Of a stretch of 64,000 nucleotides of DNA, positions 47,606 to 60,063 are shown in pieces. The notes beneath the pieces are model-generated. The model worked only from the letters and a program-made list of their open reading frames with translations. It ran no database searches and had not been told where the DNA came from. Origin of the DNA: Megalobrama amblycephala (lineage: Eukaryota > Chordata > Actinopteri > Cypriniformes > Xenocyprididae); NCBI RefSeq assembly GCF_018812025.1, contig NC_063057.1:20451638-20515637 (forward strand), in the 5' to 3' direction. Position 1 is the first letter of the stretch. The number at the start of each line of letters is the position of its first letter. Both the position numbers and the translations under genes were made by a program.

Positions 47606-49780
47606 CACAGAGCTCCTGTGCACCTATCATGCTTGAGCACTTTCAGGCCATGAGGGATTGTGAGTCCAGAAGGCTGCTGACAGAGTGAACAGGGAAACTA
47701 GCATGAAATGGAGCAAGAGTGTGGAAGAACAAGTGAAAAAAAAAAAGAAACAAGGGAGGAAATAGACAAAAACCGATGGGTTCAGTGTAAGTCAAGCTGG
47801 TGAAATTCAGGCTCTTTGTTAAATATGTATGAGAGTTTTGAGGGAAAGAAGCTGTTTTAGCTGTTTGACTTCTAGAGCGACTCCAATGTCACAATTCAAA
47901 CTGAATGACTTTGACAGTGCTGTTAGTCTGAAACACAGAATCCAGCACATAAAACCCTGTGGAATCAAGCAGCAAATTCAATTTACATCTATATATGTCA
48001 TATTACATCTATATTTACATCTAAATTCAATAGTTCATCTATATATACAGTATGTGTGTGTGTGTTCCTACTTAACCATATTTTGGGGATAAATTTGTAC
48101 CAGTGGTGAGCTAAACATGACAAAATAATTCATCTCAATCAAAACATAGGTATGATTGTAGTATTTAGCTAATATTTATTTTGATACATAGGGACTTTTT
48201 GAAAAACTGTTTATTGATGATCCAACTGAATCTGTGTATCAATATCTTCTTAATTTCAATGGCAGTCCAAGCAAACTGATGAACTCAAACGGTTTGAATG
48301 AGAGTTCAATATCTAATCACTTCTAATGATTCTAATCAAATATAAGTTCAAATCACTGTTTTTTTGTATAACCAGGAACCAGTTTAATGCCAGCTTAATT
48401 TGTCAAGCTAATTTGTGGCTTGGTCCACAACATTCTACCTGCACCATCTTGCATCCTGGTCTACCATATCAAAATCAGACCCATTACCAGTTGATCAACC
48501 ATCTAAACCAGCCTGGACTAACAGAAGATCATATAAATATAAATATAATATAAAACCAGTTACCACCTTAAGCTAGTTTTAGCTGGATGTTCCAGCAGGG
48601 GAAATTAAAAAAAAAGGCCTAGCTAGTAGTTACATAAACTAGAACAGCTTTTCTCCACCAGCACAACAAAATGTATGCAAATGATGACAGTGTGATCTGA
48701 AAAACAAAATATGAAATTGTGTTTTGTTGGTTTAGTAAATGTGAGAACTCATAAAGACAGGAATGACAAATTCTTGGAGTCTGAGGATAAATATTTGCTG
48801 AAGCTCTTGAGACAAACGCTGAGTGAGGAGGGAAAGGAGGGACACTGAGAGATGAGACTTGTTGCCAGGTTGAGACTGAGGCCTGTTTTCAGTGCACGTA
48901 TTGACAATCCCCTGGAGTGAAGAGCGATCTGGAGAGGTCTATTATTGTTGAAGAGGAGCGGGAAAACACGAACAACACTTCGGCCATGAAAGAGATTAGA
49001 CGACACACACACATATGCAGGGACGAGAGTTTCCTTTGAATCAGTTTGTCTTCAATTGAGGATGAGATACAAGCCTAAACATGCTGAACCAATGCGTCTA
49101 CGTGCGCTGACTACAGTAAGGCTGTCAAAAGCCACAGGAGCGAGACGGAGGTTTGACCCCACTGACCCCTGGAGACCCTCAGTGACACTGAGCCTGGAAA
49201 CTGACAAGCAGAGAAATCCACAGTGAAGTCCACAAAACTTTTTTGCTCTAACTCAACAGCCGTGCTCCTCAGAGAACAGAGGCCAGGTCACAGCGCTCGC
49301 AAAGACAAGAGGACTTGACAAGGAGGACGGAGATGAAAACACACAAAAAATGATTCAGGAAAAGAAAAGAGGGAAGAGAAGAGGAGAGGGGCACTCGAGA
49401 GAGAAGGACAAGAGCGCTTGAGAGGAACATGCAAATAAAGAGACAGGGACACAGAGAATGAAGAAAGGCAAAAGTGAGACAGAGAAACATATGGAGAGTC
49501 TCGCAGATGGTGGAGACATGCGGTCATACACAGAGAGAAGCAAGTTTGATCTGCTTACGTGTGTGTTTCAGCAATAATTCGACTCCTGGGACACAGAGGC
49601 CATACACTTTAATAAAATACTAATGAAATACTAATGAAACACCTCTTAAAATTCTGTCATCATTTTCTCACCCTCAAGTAGTTCCAACCTGTATAAATTT
49701 ATTTGTTCTGCTGAACACAAAGGAAGCTATTTGGAAGAATGTCAGTTACCAAACAGGTCTCGCCCCCCATTTACTACCAT
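47606..49780. other. Intronic DNA; purine-rich stretch
   Basis: A degenerate ACCAG/CTGG repeat occurs at 48380-48600. At 49260-49560 the plus strand is strongly purine-rich (GAGAGAAGAGG type), which gives overlapping minus-strand open frames rich in Ser, Leu and Phe that are not genes. Confidence 0.5.
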
Positions 49781-49791
49781 AGTATTTATTT

Positions 49792-52573
49792 CCCTTTCAA
49801 AAGGGAACTCGCACTGTGTCGAAATGCTATTGGGAATGCCTCTGCGTGATGTGGTGTCTGAAACGCCTATCAAATCACGGCAATTATATTTGACCGGCGA
49901 CAGCCCATGACGTAATCAATGTGCGACCCGAAAGTATATAAGGGGCTCCTAGAAAACATGTCATCCTCTTTGCATCTTAAGGGACTGTACAGGGAGGTGA
50001 TCCAGCGCAAACAAGCTCAGCATTGGTGATGGATCGCCTCACTCCAAGGGTGACCAGAACTATCCTCTCCATTCTTCTTTCTCCTCCTGAGTTTCCCCCC
50101 AGGCGCTTCTTACATCAGGCCTGAGGCTGGGCCTATGAAGAGCTTTGTGTTTTCTGATGGTCCGCCTTGCCTTTGATAGTGAGAGTGCCCTTTCAGACCC
50201 GAAAGGGTTGTAGAGACCCCATGTTTTTCTATCGTGGTAGGTCTCCACTCTGCTGGCTGTCTGTCTAGGTCTTGTGCTATTTTAAAATACCAAATAGTAT
50301 TTGTTGTAGGCCACTGTTCCCTGTATAGTGTTTGTTGGGATTTACCTAAAAAATTCCTGAATTTTTTACCTGAAAAATTCTTTATAACTAGTGATGTTTT
50401 TTAGGGCCCTGAAATTCCATTTGTAGGTTGGCTAGAACGATATTGAAGTACCGTTTCAGTCTACTTAAGTGACTGTGTTGGCTTTGCTTATTCTGAATTC
50501 ACTGGTGAGGTCGCTAATTTCAGCTATCCATCAGAGAATGTAGTTGCTGTATTGAGTGAGTTGGCTTCCTCCCAGAATGGGAGTGTTTTTGAGGCCACCA
50601 CTCTGACTAGTACATGTCTGAAGGGCTGGTCCTCGTCGGGCTGCCTTGATAGCCACCTCATGGTAAAGTAGCTGGTCTCTTCTCAAGGTTTGGAGAGTTG
50701 ATGTGCAAGAGACTAGTGCTTGAACTTCAGATAGATCAAATGCCTAGCGTCAGCTCACGGGGCCGCCTGACATTGTTACCTGGGTAAGCATCACTCCTTT
50801 GAGCTCTGTATATAGTTAGCAGCAGTGCGTTGGCTCTCAGTATAAATTCAGGCCACCTTAGCTGTTTACACAGGTTGAGTGATTATGCCTCCTCTCGATA
50901 TTAAGAGTAGTTCTACCTGAGGCTCATAAGAGCAGCAGCCTCTACAGATCTATGCTTCAATAGCCACCTCAATAGCTGGCCTGGTCTAATACTAGGGATA
51001 GAGGAGGCGGTCTGCTAAAAAAAAAAAGAAAAGCATTCTTGCACCTGACCCCTCAGTATCTGAGTGTAGGTTCCATCTAGCATCCTTAGTGTTGGCCTCC
51101 TCTCATTGCGAGACTCATCTGGCCAAGGACCACCCCCCTCTGCATTTGGTTAAATGCATGTTGGTGTAGAGGTAGAATAGATAGCGGCTAGGGCTGCAGG
51201 CTATTAACTAAGTCCTCCCCGGTGCAGTTGTCTCCTGGGTGGTGTTTGGCCCCTTTCACTGTGTGAATAGAGTTTGTTTTTGCTGTGGCCCTGCTCTTCA
51301 GAAGCTAGTTAATAGTTAGGCCTCCAGCTTTGGCTCTCCCTTTAGCCCGCTAAACTGACATTCAAGCGTTGGGTTGAATGTGTTTGGCTTTTTAAGAAAA
51401 AAGGCCTCCATTCCCCCAGGGCTGAGTGCAGATACCAATTCTGTCATGGTAAGAGTCCCACTAGTAGGCCTCCACCCTGTAGCATTCTCAGGGTCATGCT
51501 GATAGTACTCCCCTGTTAAAACAAGGTCTTATTTGACTACTTCGCTTATAGCTCTGTACTTATCTGCTCTGCACCATCATAGGTCCGGTCGAGCAGAATA
51601 GTTAACCTTCACTCGGATCTGGTTATTGAGTACGCTCCCTTGAAGTCAAAGCATTGCCACGAGCTGACGCCCGTGTTTGTCTGGAGTGGTAGGCCCTTGG
51701 TTTGGCCTCCTCCAGAGCATGGTGGCATAAGACTGTACTCCCCTTGCTCAAAGGGTAAAACAGTATTTTTACTTTACTTTAGGTTCTAGGCTTAGGTGCT
51801 GCATAAAGTGGTCTATTTCTGCTAGTAAAGACTTGCTATCAGTTTGCTGGCTCTAGCAGACCTCCCTATGAGTGAGTACCCAACAATGGGATATGTGGCA
51901 GCTAGCAATGACTCGCAACCAGATATGCTGGCCCTAGTAGGCCATTCTGAGGGTGAGTCCCCAACGGTATGGGTATTTTTCAGCAGTAAGGCTCGCTTTC
52001 AGGTAGCTGGCCTTAGCAGGCCTCCCTGAGGGTGAGCCCCCAACAATTCGGGTGCATAGCAGCAAGCGACACTTGCTATCAGGTAGCTGGTCTCAGTAGG
52101 CCTACCTGTGGGTGAGTTCCCAACAGTTTGGGATCCTGGAAGCTAACAACGACTTTCGATCAGACAAGCAGGCCTTAGTAGGTTGTGTGGGTATTTTGAG
52201 CAGCAAGACTTGCTATCGGGTTGCTAGCCTTAGCAGGCCTTCTTGAGGGCGACTCCCGAATGCTTGGGTACATAGCAGCTAGCAAGACTTGCTATCAGGT
52301 AGTTGGACTTACCAGGCCTCCCTGGAGAGTGGATCCCCAACAACTGGGTACTTGGCAGCAAGCAATGATTTGGTAACAGTTAGCTGGCCTTAGCAGGCCT
52401 CTCTGAGTGCGAGTCCCCAATGGTTTGGGTACTATTCGCTAACAAGATTTGCTATCAGTTGACTGAAGGTTAACTCCCCATTAGTATGGGTACCTGTCGG
52501 CCAACAAGACTCGTTATCAGGTAGCTGGCCTCAGCAGGCCTCCCTGAAGGTGAGCCCCCAACAGTATGTGTCT
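49792..52573 (+). repeat. GC-richer repeat block with TATA-like site, possible LTR-derived element
   Basis: The block starts near CCCTTTCAAAAGGGAACTCG and differs from its surroundings in GC and in lack of poly-A/T runs. About 145 bp in, GTATATAAGGGGCTCC (49934-49949) looks like a TATA box. No reverse transcriptase, gag or integrase frame was seen in the following 2.6 kb, and no matching terminal repeat at the right end. From about 51300 GGCCTCC words recur, and 51833-52573 is a clear tandem array. It could be a non-autonomous retroelement or satellite; I cannot name it. Confidence 0.5.
51833..52573 (+). repeat. ~80 bp degenerate tandem repeat, about ten units
   Basis: Units begin near GACTTGCTATCAGGTAGCTG, continue GCCTTAGCAGGCCTCCCTGA and GGTGAGTCCCCAACA, and end GGGTACATAGCAGCTAGCAA. 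Unit starts are near 51833, 51909, 51991, 52072, 52150, 52207, 52286, 52365, 52446 and 52508. Two units are shortened by internal deletions. Divergence between units is substantial, so the array is old. Confidence 0.85.
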
Positions 52574-55500
52574 CAAAGTGTGTACAACATGTTTTTGCTG
52601 TTCTTTTTGCATTTTCATGGCTTTAACCAGCAGATGTCCTCAGCATGAATCTAGCTAGTGTAATGAATCTAATCTAATAGTGTTTTTAGCTGACGAAGTC
52701 AATATAGTGGAATAAAAACAACGCCTGGTCTTTTTCACTGCAACTTCAAAGGAAGGCAATGTTGTCAAATCTAGTGCTGGATACCTGAGGCAATTTTATG
52801 TTACATTGTCTGCTAGCCTGGCATAATGATCTCATCGTTAATACTTCTCACCGTTTATTCGGAGGGTATGACGGATTGTTTTCCATATATCCATTTTCTT
52901 TAAAATATCCTGACTTGTCAAACAGTGGTGTCTTTTTCTGGATCGCTGCAATTAACTTCTCCGCAATGTCGTCTGCCATTTTAAATGCGCGAGCCCTTAA
53001 ATTAGAATGGATTCTCATTGGCTGTCATTGTTTTAAAGTAAAACAGCTGGAAAAAATAATTTCTCTATTTCTCTATATCATTATCATATCGTTATCCTAG
53101 CTGTGGTTTGGACACAAACTATTTTTGTGCTATTTTTTTATATTTAGAACAATTTTTAGAACTATATATTATCTTTATATAGTTATTGTTCTTGATGTGA
53201 ATGGGCCTTTACAGTTAAAACTAACAGTTTTTCTTTCTCTTTTACATTAGAACGGTTTTGAAAACTTGGATCATGCCTTAATTTATTTTTGCCATTTTTC
53301 AAATGAGTTTTATTCATTGATCTTGTCATTTTACTTTCAGGCTTAAACTATTAAAACTCATTATAAATATATGAATGATTGCACATTTAAAACAATGATA
53401 ACCTCTAGAAATAAACAAAACATTTTAATATTTATTTAGACGATTATATATCATTATTAGTTAAAAAATTTATATATATTTTTTCTTTTTTAATGAAAAA
53501 ACTGTCCCACAGTTGTGGTACATTTCCTTTTTTTCTTTTTTTGTAGTTTGTGTACTTCTTTAACAAGGAGACAACAGTGTCACTGAAGAACTTGAGATGA
53601 AATATGAGATGTGTGAAGAAAATCAAGGTAAATATCACTTGTGAGCAAAATCTATTGTGTGTATTTTCTAATCAAACTGTGTGGGGAAAAAGTGTGAAAA
53701 TATTATTTGTGTATATTAAAGATACATAAAATGCTATCTCTGAAATTAGCCTTAGCAAGACAAAAGAGTTGGCCATTTTATTGCCATTTTATCATTGATT
53801 GAATGCAGCTGCAGTCTGGTCATTCATCCTGCAATCTGACATCTTCTAAACGACACGTCAAGATTAAATTTTAAGAAAAAAGGTCAGTGAGGACGCAGAC
53901 AGTGATCAGGGTGCTCAGAGAAACTGAGACAGAATTAACAGAAAACTAGCAATTAACTCCCAGAATAATGCCGCAGCGCTCTGAGTGTCAATTTATGAGC
54001 CAGACAGAGAGAAAAGCGGGTGAGACAGATATATAGCTCTGTTAGAGAGAATTATAAAGCACTACAGACACTTAATATGATTTCAGGGAGGATAATAGGA
54101 ATATTTGTAGCCCAAGGCAACAGTCAAGCTAAGCAAGTATGAAATAGTTAATTACAGTCAAAACAAAAGACCCTCAGGGAGAATGACCACAATGCCACGT
54201 GTAAATTGATCGGTTGAGATAAGAACTGCAGAGGTCAAGTGTTATTTGGGCTAATCTGAGAGAAGACTATCTCTGATCATATCTTAATGACGATCTTTAT
54301 ATGAAATGATGGAGTCTGAGAGTGTTTGATATTGGAGCCGGTTTTAAATCTGAGATTTAATCACCAGACTGAACTGGCAATTATAAAAGACACTTATTTA
54401 TTAAAAAACAATTTGGGAAACCAGTTCAGAGTCAATTATTGATCACATCAGACAGTTTCTATGTGTGAAAGTGTTTGTGTGTTCATAGAACTGAAGCCAA
54501 ATATTGATTTATACTAAATTTTTGATTCATTAGACTGAATAATTGTTATTGCACAACAACACATTTAGAAGAAAACGAGAAAGAATAACAAGTAAAGTAA
54601 CTAATAAAATAAAGACAAATTTTACCACACTTCATTTGAAACCATGTTCAGCATCTCAAACCTTTCTCAGATTAGAAAAGAATCCCCTGCAGTGTTTTAG
54701 TAACACATCTTTAAATGTTATTTTCTGTGCACACACAGTTTTAACTACAATGTGTTGTGCTTTGATCTGCCAAAGTCTTCAATTATGTCTATATTTATCA
54801 CAGTTTCTGAGGTTTTTTTGAGCTATGAAATCATTTCGGTACAGCAGCACACCAGTTTATTTTGACTTCCAGCAGGACGCTTATTCTAATGACACACGAC
54901 ACATGAAATTATTAATATAATTACTCTCGAATCTAACTAGCCTGATCATTTGCTTCAACTTCCTGAGCAATTCAATTATTTGCTGCAGCATTTTTAACAA
55001 ATATGTGCTGACGCTTCGGTCCTTAAGGTCTTTCGCTTGCATTTTTATGCAGATTAAATTGAGCTCAACGGGTTTAAAACTCACACAGATCTCTGCTAGT
55101 AGTGTCAGTGATATAGTGACGCATTATATAGTAATTGACTTCATGTTAAGGGATTTTGGATTGAGTTTCTGTCCATTATTACCTCAGATTCTTCATTTTA
55201 CGCTCAGATTGGCCGTGATTGTTTCTTAATGAGTGAAATCAATGAACTGTTTGGTGTATAAATCACAAAACACAAGCTTAAGGGCTAATTATTCATAGCC
55301 TGTTAAGAGTTTAATGTGCTGTGCTGGAGTCGTGTGACATGGATTTTCATGAGCCACATGCTATTGATTTGTCTTTTAAGTGATCTTCACCGTTATCAGC
55401 TTTGAATTTTAAATTTTCTATATGAAAAAGAGCAATAAGCAGGGGTTTTTTATTTATTTATTAATTTTTTTTTATAAAACCTTTTGATGTCATGGATCCC
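52574..55500. other. Intronic DNA, no gene seen
   Basis: Mostly AT-rich. 53760-54300 is freer of repeats and somewhat GC-richer and may hold conserved non-coding sequence. No TRHDE exon found. Confidence 0.55.
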
Positions 55501-55689
55501 CAAATATCACCTAAGCACTTATGCTTGCAATTTATTTGATCGATAAGTTTAAATATTATTGCAATTCAAACGGCTCTCTATTTTAATCTATTTTAAAGTG
55601 TAATTTATTCTTGTGATAGCAAAGCTAAACTTTCAGCAGCCATTACTTGTAGATGCCTTATAAAGATTACTTGTAGATTACTTGTAAAT

Positions 55690-56393
55690 GTTACTTTTGA
55701 TCAATTTAATGCGTTGTTGCTGAATAAAATTAATTTCTTTAAACAAAAAAATCTTACTGACTCTAAACTTTGTGTACAATATTTTTTTTCAGGATTATTT
55801 GATGAATAGAAAGTTCAAAAGAACAGTGTTTATCTGAAATCTAATCTTTTGTAACATTATAAATGTCTTTACTGCCACTTTTGATTGATGTAATGCATCC
55901 TTGCTGAATAAAAGTATTCATTTCTTTAATTTCTTTTCAAAAAATTAAAAATAAAAATTCTTACTGACCCCAAACGTTTGAACGGTAGTGTATAATGCTA
56001 CAGAAGCTTTGTATTTCAGGTAAATGCTGTTCTTTTGAACTTTCTATTCATCAAGGAATCCTGCAAAAAAAGTACACAACTGTTTTCAACATTGAAAATA
56101 ATCATAAATGTTTATTGAGCAGCAAATCAGCATATTAGAATGATTTCTGAAGGATCATGTGACACTGAAGACTGGAGTAACGATGCTGAAAATTCAGCTT
56201 TGCATCACAGGAATAAATTACTTTGTCAAATATATTTAAATAGTACACAGTTATTTTAAATTGTAATAATATTTCACAATATTACTGGTTTTTACTGTAT
56301 TTTTAATTAAATAAATGTAGCCTTGGTGAGCAGACGAAACTTCTTTTAAAAACATTAAAAATCTTAGTGGTTCCAAACTTTTGGACTGTACTG
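55690..56393. repeat. Paired inverted copies of a fish interspersed repeat
   Basis: Sequence ending CCAAACGTTTGAACGGTAGT (near 55990) is followed by a related piece ending GGTTCCAAACTTTTGGACTG (near 56390). GATGAATAGAAAGTTCAAAA (55800) is mirrored by TTTTGAACTTTCTATTCATC (56035). GAAGGATCATGTGACACTGA at 56150 is a very common cyprinid repeat phrase as I recall. Confidence 0.65.
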
Positions 56394-56421
56394 TATATAT
56401 ATATATATATATATATATATT
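56394..56421. repeat. (TA)n microsatellite
   Basis: About 14 TA units directly abutting the repeat above. Confidence 0.9.
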
Positions 56422-57116
56422 ATCAGTTCAATTCAAATATTATATATTCAGCACTACACCTAGTGCTAAAGAAAAAAAATCACCCGCACTGCTTGCTGAT
56501 TGGCTAATTCAGTTCCAACCACACAGCCAATAAGACATAAATTCCCCTTCAAATCTTTCTGTCAGGTGTTCGTTCACACTTCAAAGCATTTCATTCAAAT
56601 CAAATATTAATTTTAGCCGAAACAGTTTTAGACTTTGAACAGAACAGTTTGCTGAAGCTTGTCTTATCAGTCTTTGGGAGGATGACGGTGCGGTCAGCAT
56701 CGCTCTCTCATTGTTTTGTCAGAGTTCAGTGTGTGCGATGTGCTTTTTATAGCAGCATGTTATAGATTTAGCTGCTGTAACCACAGGCCGCAGCCACTGG
56801 CTGACAGAGCACTGTGATTGGTCAAGGCCTTTCAGCCCGGATGACCCTCTCAGGGTCGAGGCAATTAAAACCATAAAGACAGTCTTCCTTGCTCACCAGA
56901 CCAGAGCTCATTCACCCCATCCACTCGAGTCCTCCAAACATTCCCGCTCTTTCCCCCTCCATCTTTCATCATCCTGCACCATTGTCTCTCTCTCCTTTTT
57001 CTCCCGATGGCAGCCTGCGGCTCCCTGGATGCTGTTACATCACCACACAGCAACAGATGAGGCTGGACTGACTGACGCTGCTCTGGGAATATACCTCATT
57101 GATTCTGCTCATATGC
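56422..57116. other. Intronic DNA, no gene seen
   Basis: A GC-richer stretch at 56640-57100 has overlapping open frames on both strands without splice support. No TRHDE exon. Confidence 0.5.
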
Positions 57117-57180
57117 GCACACACACAAACACGCGCTACACAAACACATGCATACACATGTACACACACAAAATAAACAC
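57117..57180. repeat. Imperfect CA-rich tract
   Basis: CACACA and ACACATG words; it explains a His/Thr-rich open frame here and its Val/Cys-rich shadow on the other strand. Confidence 0.8.
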
Positions 57181-57354
57181 TCTTAATTACACATGCATGC
57201 AACGTTTTGTGTCCATGGAAATGTTCCCACAAAACACACACATGCATAGGGGTGATGGGAAGGACATGACTTCAGGCCAGGGGCCAGTTTCATAAACTTC
57301 ATGAACATAGCCGTTATGTTAAGACTGTGTCTTAAATAATGGTAGATCTATTTT

Positions 57355-57356
<2 letters not shown>

Positions 57357-57388
<32 letters not shown>
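57357..57388. repeat. (TA)n microsatellite
   Basis: About 16 TA units. Confidence 0.9.
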
Positions 57389-57395
<7 letters not shown>

Positions 57396-57927
57396 AAATT
57401 ACAAATAGCATCCCCTCTGTAAAAACACCATCCCCCCTTACCATCCCTATTAGATTAACAATGTTGTGTATTATGTAAACCTTATCATGCAAATGAAGTA
57501 TAAAAATTCTCTATGTATGATATTTAACAAACTATAAATAACAGCGATAGACCAATCAGAACTCAATATTGTAACGAGCTGCGCACAGCCAAGCAAGCTT
57601 TTGTAATTTTTTACGCTGTTAAAAATGGCCAAGAGAACGGTTCAAGCAAATCTTTTGATGTTGTTTCAAAAGTAGAGAACAGAAAGTTTGCTATTTCTTT
57701 GATTAGTATTTAAGGACATTCCCCTGATATAACATTAGAAAGAATAACGAACATAACTAAATTGCATTGATTCAGTAAGGGATCGTTGTCAAAGTTGCAT
57801 TGAATTATTAAAAGTGAATGCAGTCACTGAGGGGATACAGTAATTCACACGTTCACATGTTAGCTAAATCATTAGACTATAAACACTTCAATTCCCCCTG
57901 AAGACATAATTTAGTTTGGCACGCAGA

Positions 57928-57930
<3 letters not shown>
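57389..57930. other. Intronic DNA, no gene seen
   Basis: AT-rich; CACCATCCCCC near 57428 recurs near 58026, possibly two ends of an unrecognised repeat. Confidence 0.45.

Positions 57931-57960
<30 letters not shown>
57931..57960. repeat. (TG)n microsatellite
   Basis: Fifteen uninterrupted TG units. Confidence 0.95.
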
Positions 57961-57962
<2 letters not shown>

Positions 57963-58237
57963 TGTGTCTGTTTACAAAATTTATAATCATTGCTTAAGGT
58001 TAGTTGCCCATAGCCCTTTATCACACACCATCCCCCTTGAATTTTTTTTAATTATTTTTTTTTTATATACAATTTGACCTAGTGTTTTATTTTTCACTTT
58101 TGCCATGTCTTCTTATTGTCTAGGGCACAAAGTAAAAGAGGTCTATGTCAGTAAAAAAATACCCATTTGACCTCTTTCTTCTGTTCATGTGTAAGTAGTA
58201 CACTTTAGCATAATATACTTTAAAAGAATATACTTAT

Positions 58238-58794
58238 AGGTGCAGTAAGCAATTTCTGAGAAACACTGTTGATATTTGAAATCAACCCAAACAAAAACAC
58301 CCCTCTTCCTTCATTGCTCCACCCCAAAAATGCACAAACATGTATTGCAAGAGTGGATGTATCTTTATCGTAGCTGAAGTGAAGAAATATAATGCTTTGC
58401 AAAAAATGAAGTGAAAATGACGAACTAACAAGTTGTTAGTCGCCAGCAGCACACTAGTTCCAGACAATGACATGCAAAACTGTCCTGTTACTATAGTTAA
58501 CATTACAACAGTATTTCTTGGTTCTGTGAAAGCTTTTCTAATATTAACGCATAAAGCTGTTACCTGATCATAGCCCTTCTTTTTCCAGTAATATTCCTCT
58601 GACCTTTTCTCTTTTGTAATGTCTCTCAGACATCTCTCTTTCTACAGTCTTTCTTCAAATCTCCTCTTGCTCACTCTCTCTCCTCCACCATCATGAGTGT
58701 AAATGCCCCCTACTGCTGATTGGCTACACATGTGTTGTGCTGCATGGTCCAATTCATTTTCAACAGCGTTTCTCAGAAATTGCTTACTGCACCT
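58238..58794. mobile_element. TTAA-type MITE, 557 bp, AGGTGCAGTAAGC ends
   Basis: Ends are AGGTGCAGTAAGCAATTTCT and AGAAATTGCTTACTGCACCT, and the match continues through GAGAAACGCTGTTGA. The right flank is TTAA (58795-58798); the left is TTAT, probably a mutated TTAA. The terminal AGGTGC is shared with the ~950 bp family although the interiors are unrelated. It is non-coding. Confidence 0.85.
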
Positions 58795-59116
58795 TTAATT
58801 TAAACTGAATGTAATGTGTTTGACCCATAACTGTGTTAACTGCAATGTCATGTAATTGAACTTATATTAAATGCTTTTAGCTGAAATTTAGAGTTTTTTT
58901 ATGCATGTAATTAAGTATGTCTTTAATTTCATAATTCTGTTGTCTTTAAAATGTGCTGCCGAATGTACTGACAAGAATGTGCAGTACATTTATATATAAT
59001 TTTATCATTTGTAATTTCATTTCTATTGAAAATGTGTTATGTCATGTATTTAAATATATTTGTAATTTGTGATTGTTAACTTATAATTATGAAGTTGCAG
59101 TTTAGTATATTTTTAA

Positions 59117-60059
59117 AGGTGCCACCGAATTGAAAATTTAATTTACCTCGGCATAGTTGAATAACAAGAGTTCAGTACATGGAAATGACATACAGTGAGT
59201 CTCAAACACCATTGTTTCCTCCTCCTTATATAAATCTAAGAACAGGCGAATCTCAACATAACACTGACTGTTACGTAACAGTCGGGTGTACGCCCCCAAT
59301 ATTTGCATATGCCAGCCCATGTTTCCAACATTATGAAAGGCATTAGACAAGGGCAGCCAGTATTAACGTCTGAATGTGCACAGCTGAATCAACAGACTAG
59401 GTAAGCAAGCAAGGACAATAGCGAAAAATGGCAGATGGAGCAATAATAACTGACATGATCCATGATAACATGATATTTTTAGTGATATTTGTAAATTGTC
59501 TTTCTAAATGTTTCGTTAGCATGTTGCTAATGTACTGTTAAATGTGGTTAAAGTTACCATCGTTTATTACTGTATTCACGGAGACAAGAGCCGTCGCTAT
59601 TTTCATTATTAAACACTTGCAGTCTGTATAATTCATAAACACAACTTCATTCTTTATAAATCTCTCCAACAGTGTAGCATTAGCCGTTAGCCACGGAGCA
59701 CAGCCTCAAACTCATTCAGAATCAAATGTAAACATCCAAATAAAGACCATACTTATGCGATTATTCATGCTGCATGATGAACACTTTGTAAAGATCCATT
59801 TTGAGGGTTATATTAGCTGTGTGAACTTTGTTTATGCAATTATAGAGTCGAGAGCTCTGAGGGGGCGGAGAGAGCAAGCAATTAAAGGGGCAGCAGCCTG
59901 AATCGGCGCATTTCTAATTATGTCCCAAAATAGGCAGTTAAAAAAATTATTAAAAAAAAAAAAACTCTATGGGGTATTTTGAGCTGCAATTTCACAGACA
60001 CATTCAGGGGACACCTTTGACTTATATTACATCTTGTAAAAAAACGTTCAATGGCACCT
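59117..60059 (+). mobile_element. TTAA-flanked ~950 bp element, copy 4
   Basis: 943 bp with TTAA at 59113-59116 and 60060-60063. Ends are AGGTGCCACCGAATTG and TTCAATGGCACCT. It groups with copy 2 by its GAGCTCTGAGGGGGCGGAG interior rather than with copies 1, 3 and 5. Confidence 0.87.
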
Positions 60060-60063
60060 TTAA

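Noticed and set aside
49269..49543. Three overlapping minus-strand frames rich in Ser, Leu, Phe and Cys, superficially like secreted or membrane peptides
   Set aside because: Complement of a purine-rich low-complexity stretch; overlapping frames and no splice or conservation support.
57029..57295. His/Thr-rich open frame and its Val/Cys-rich antisense partner
   Set aside because: Produced by an imperfect CA dinucleotide tract.
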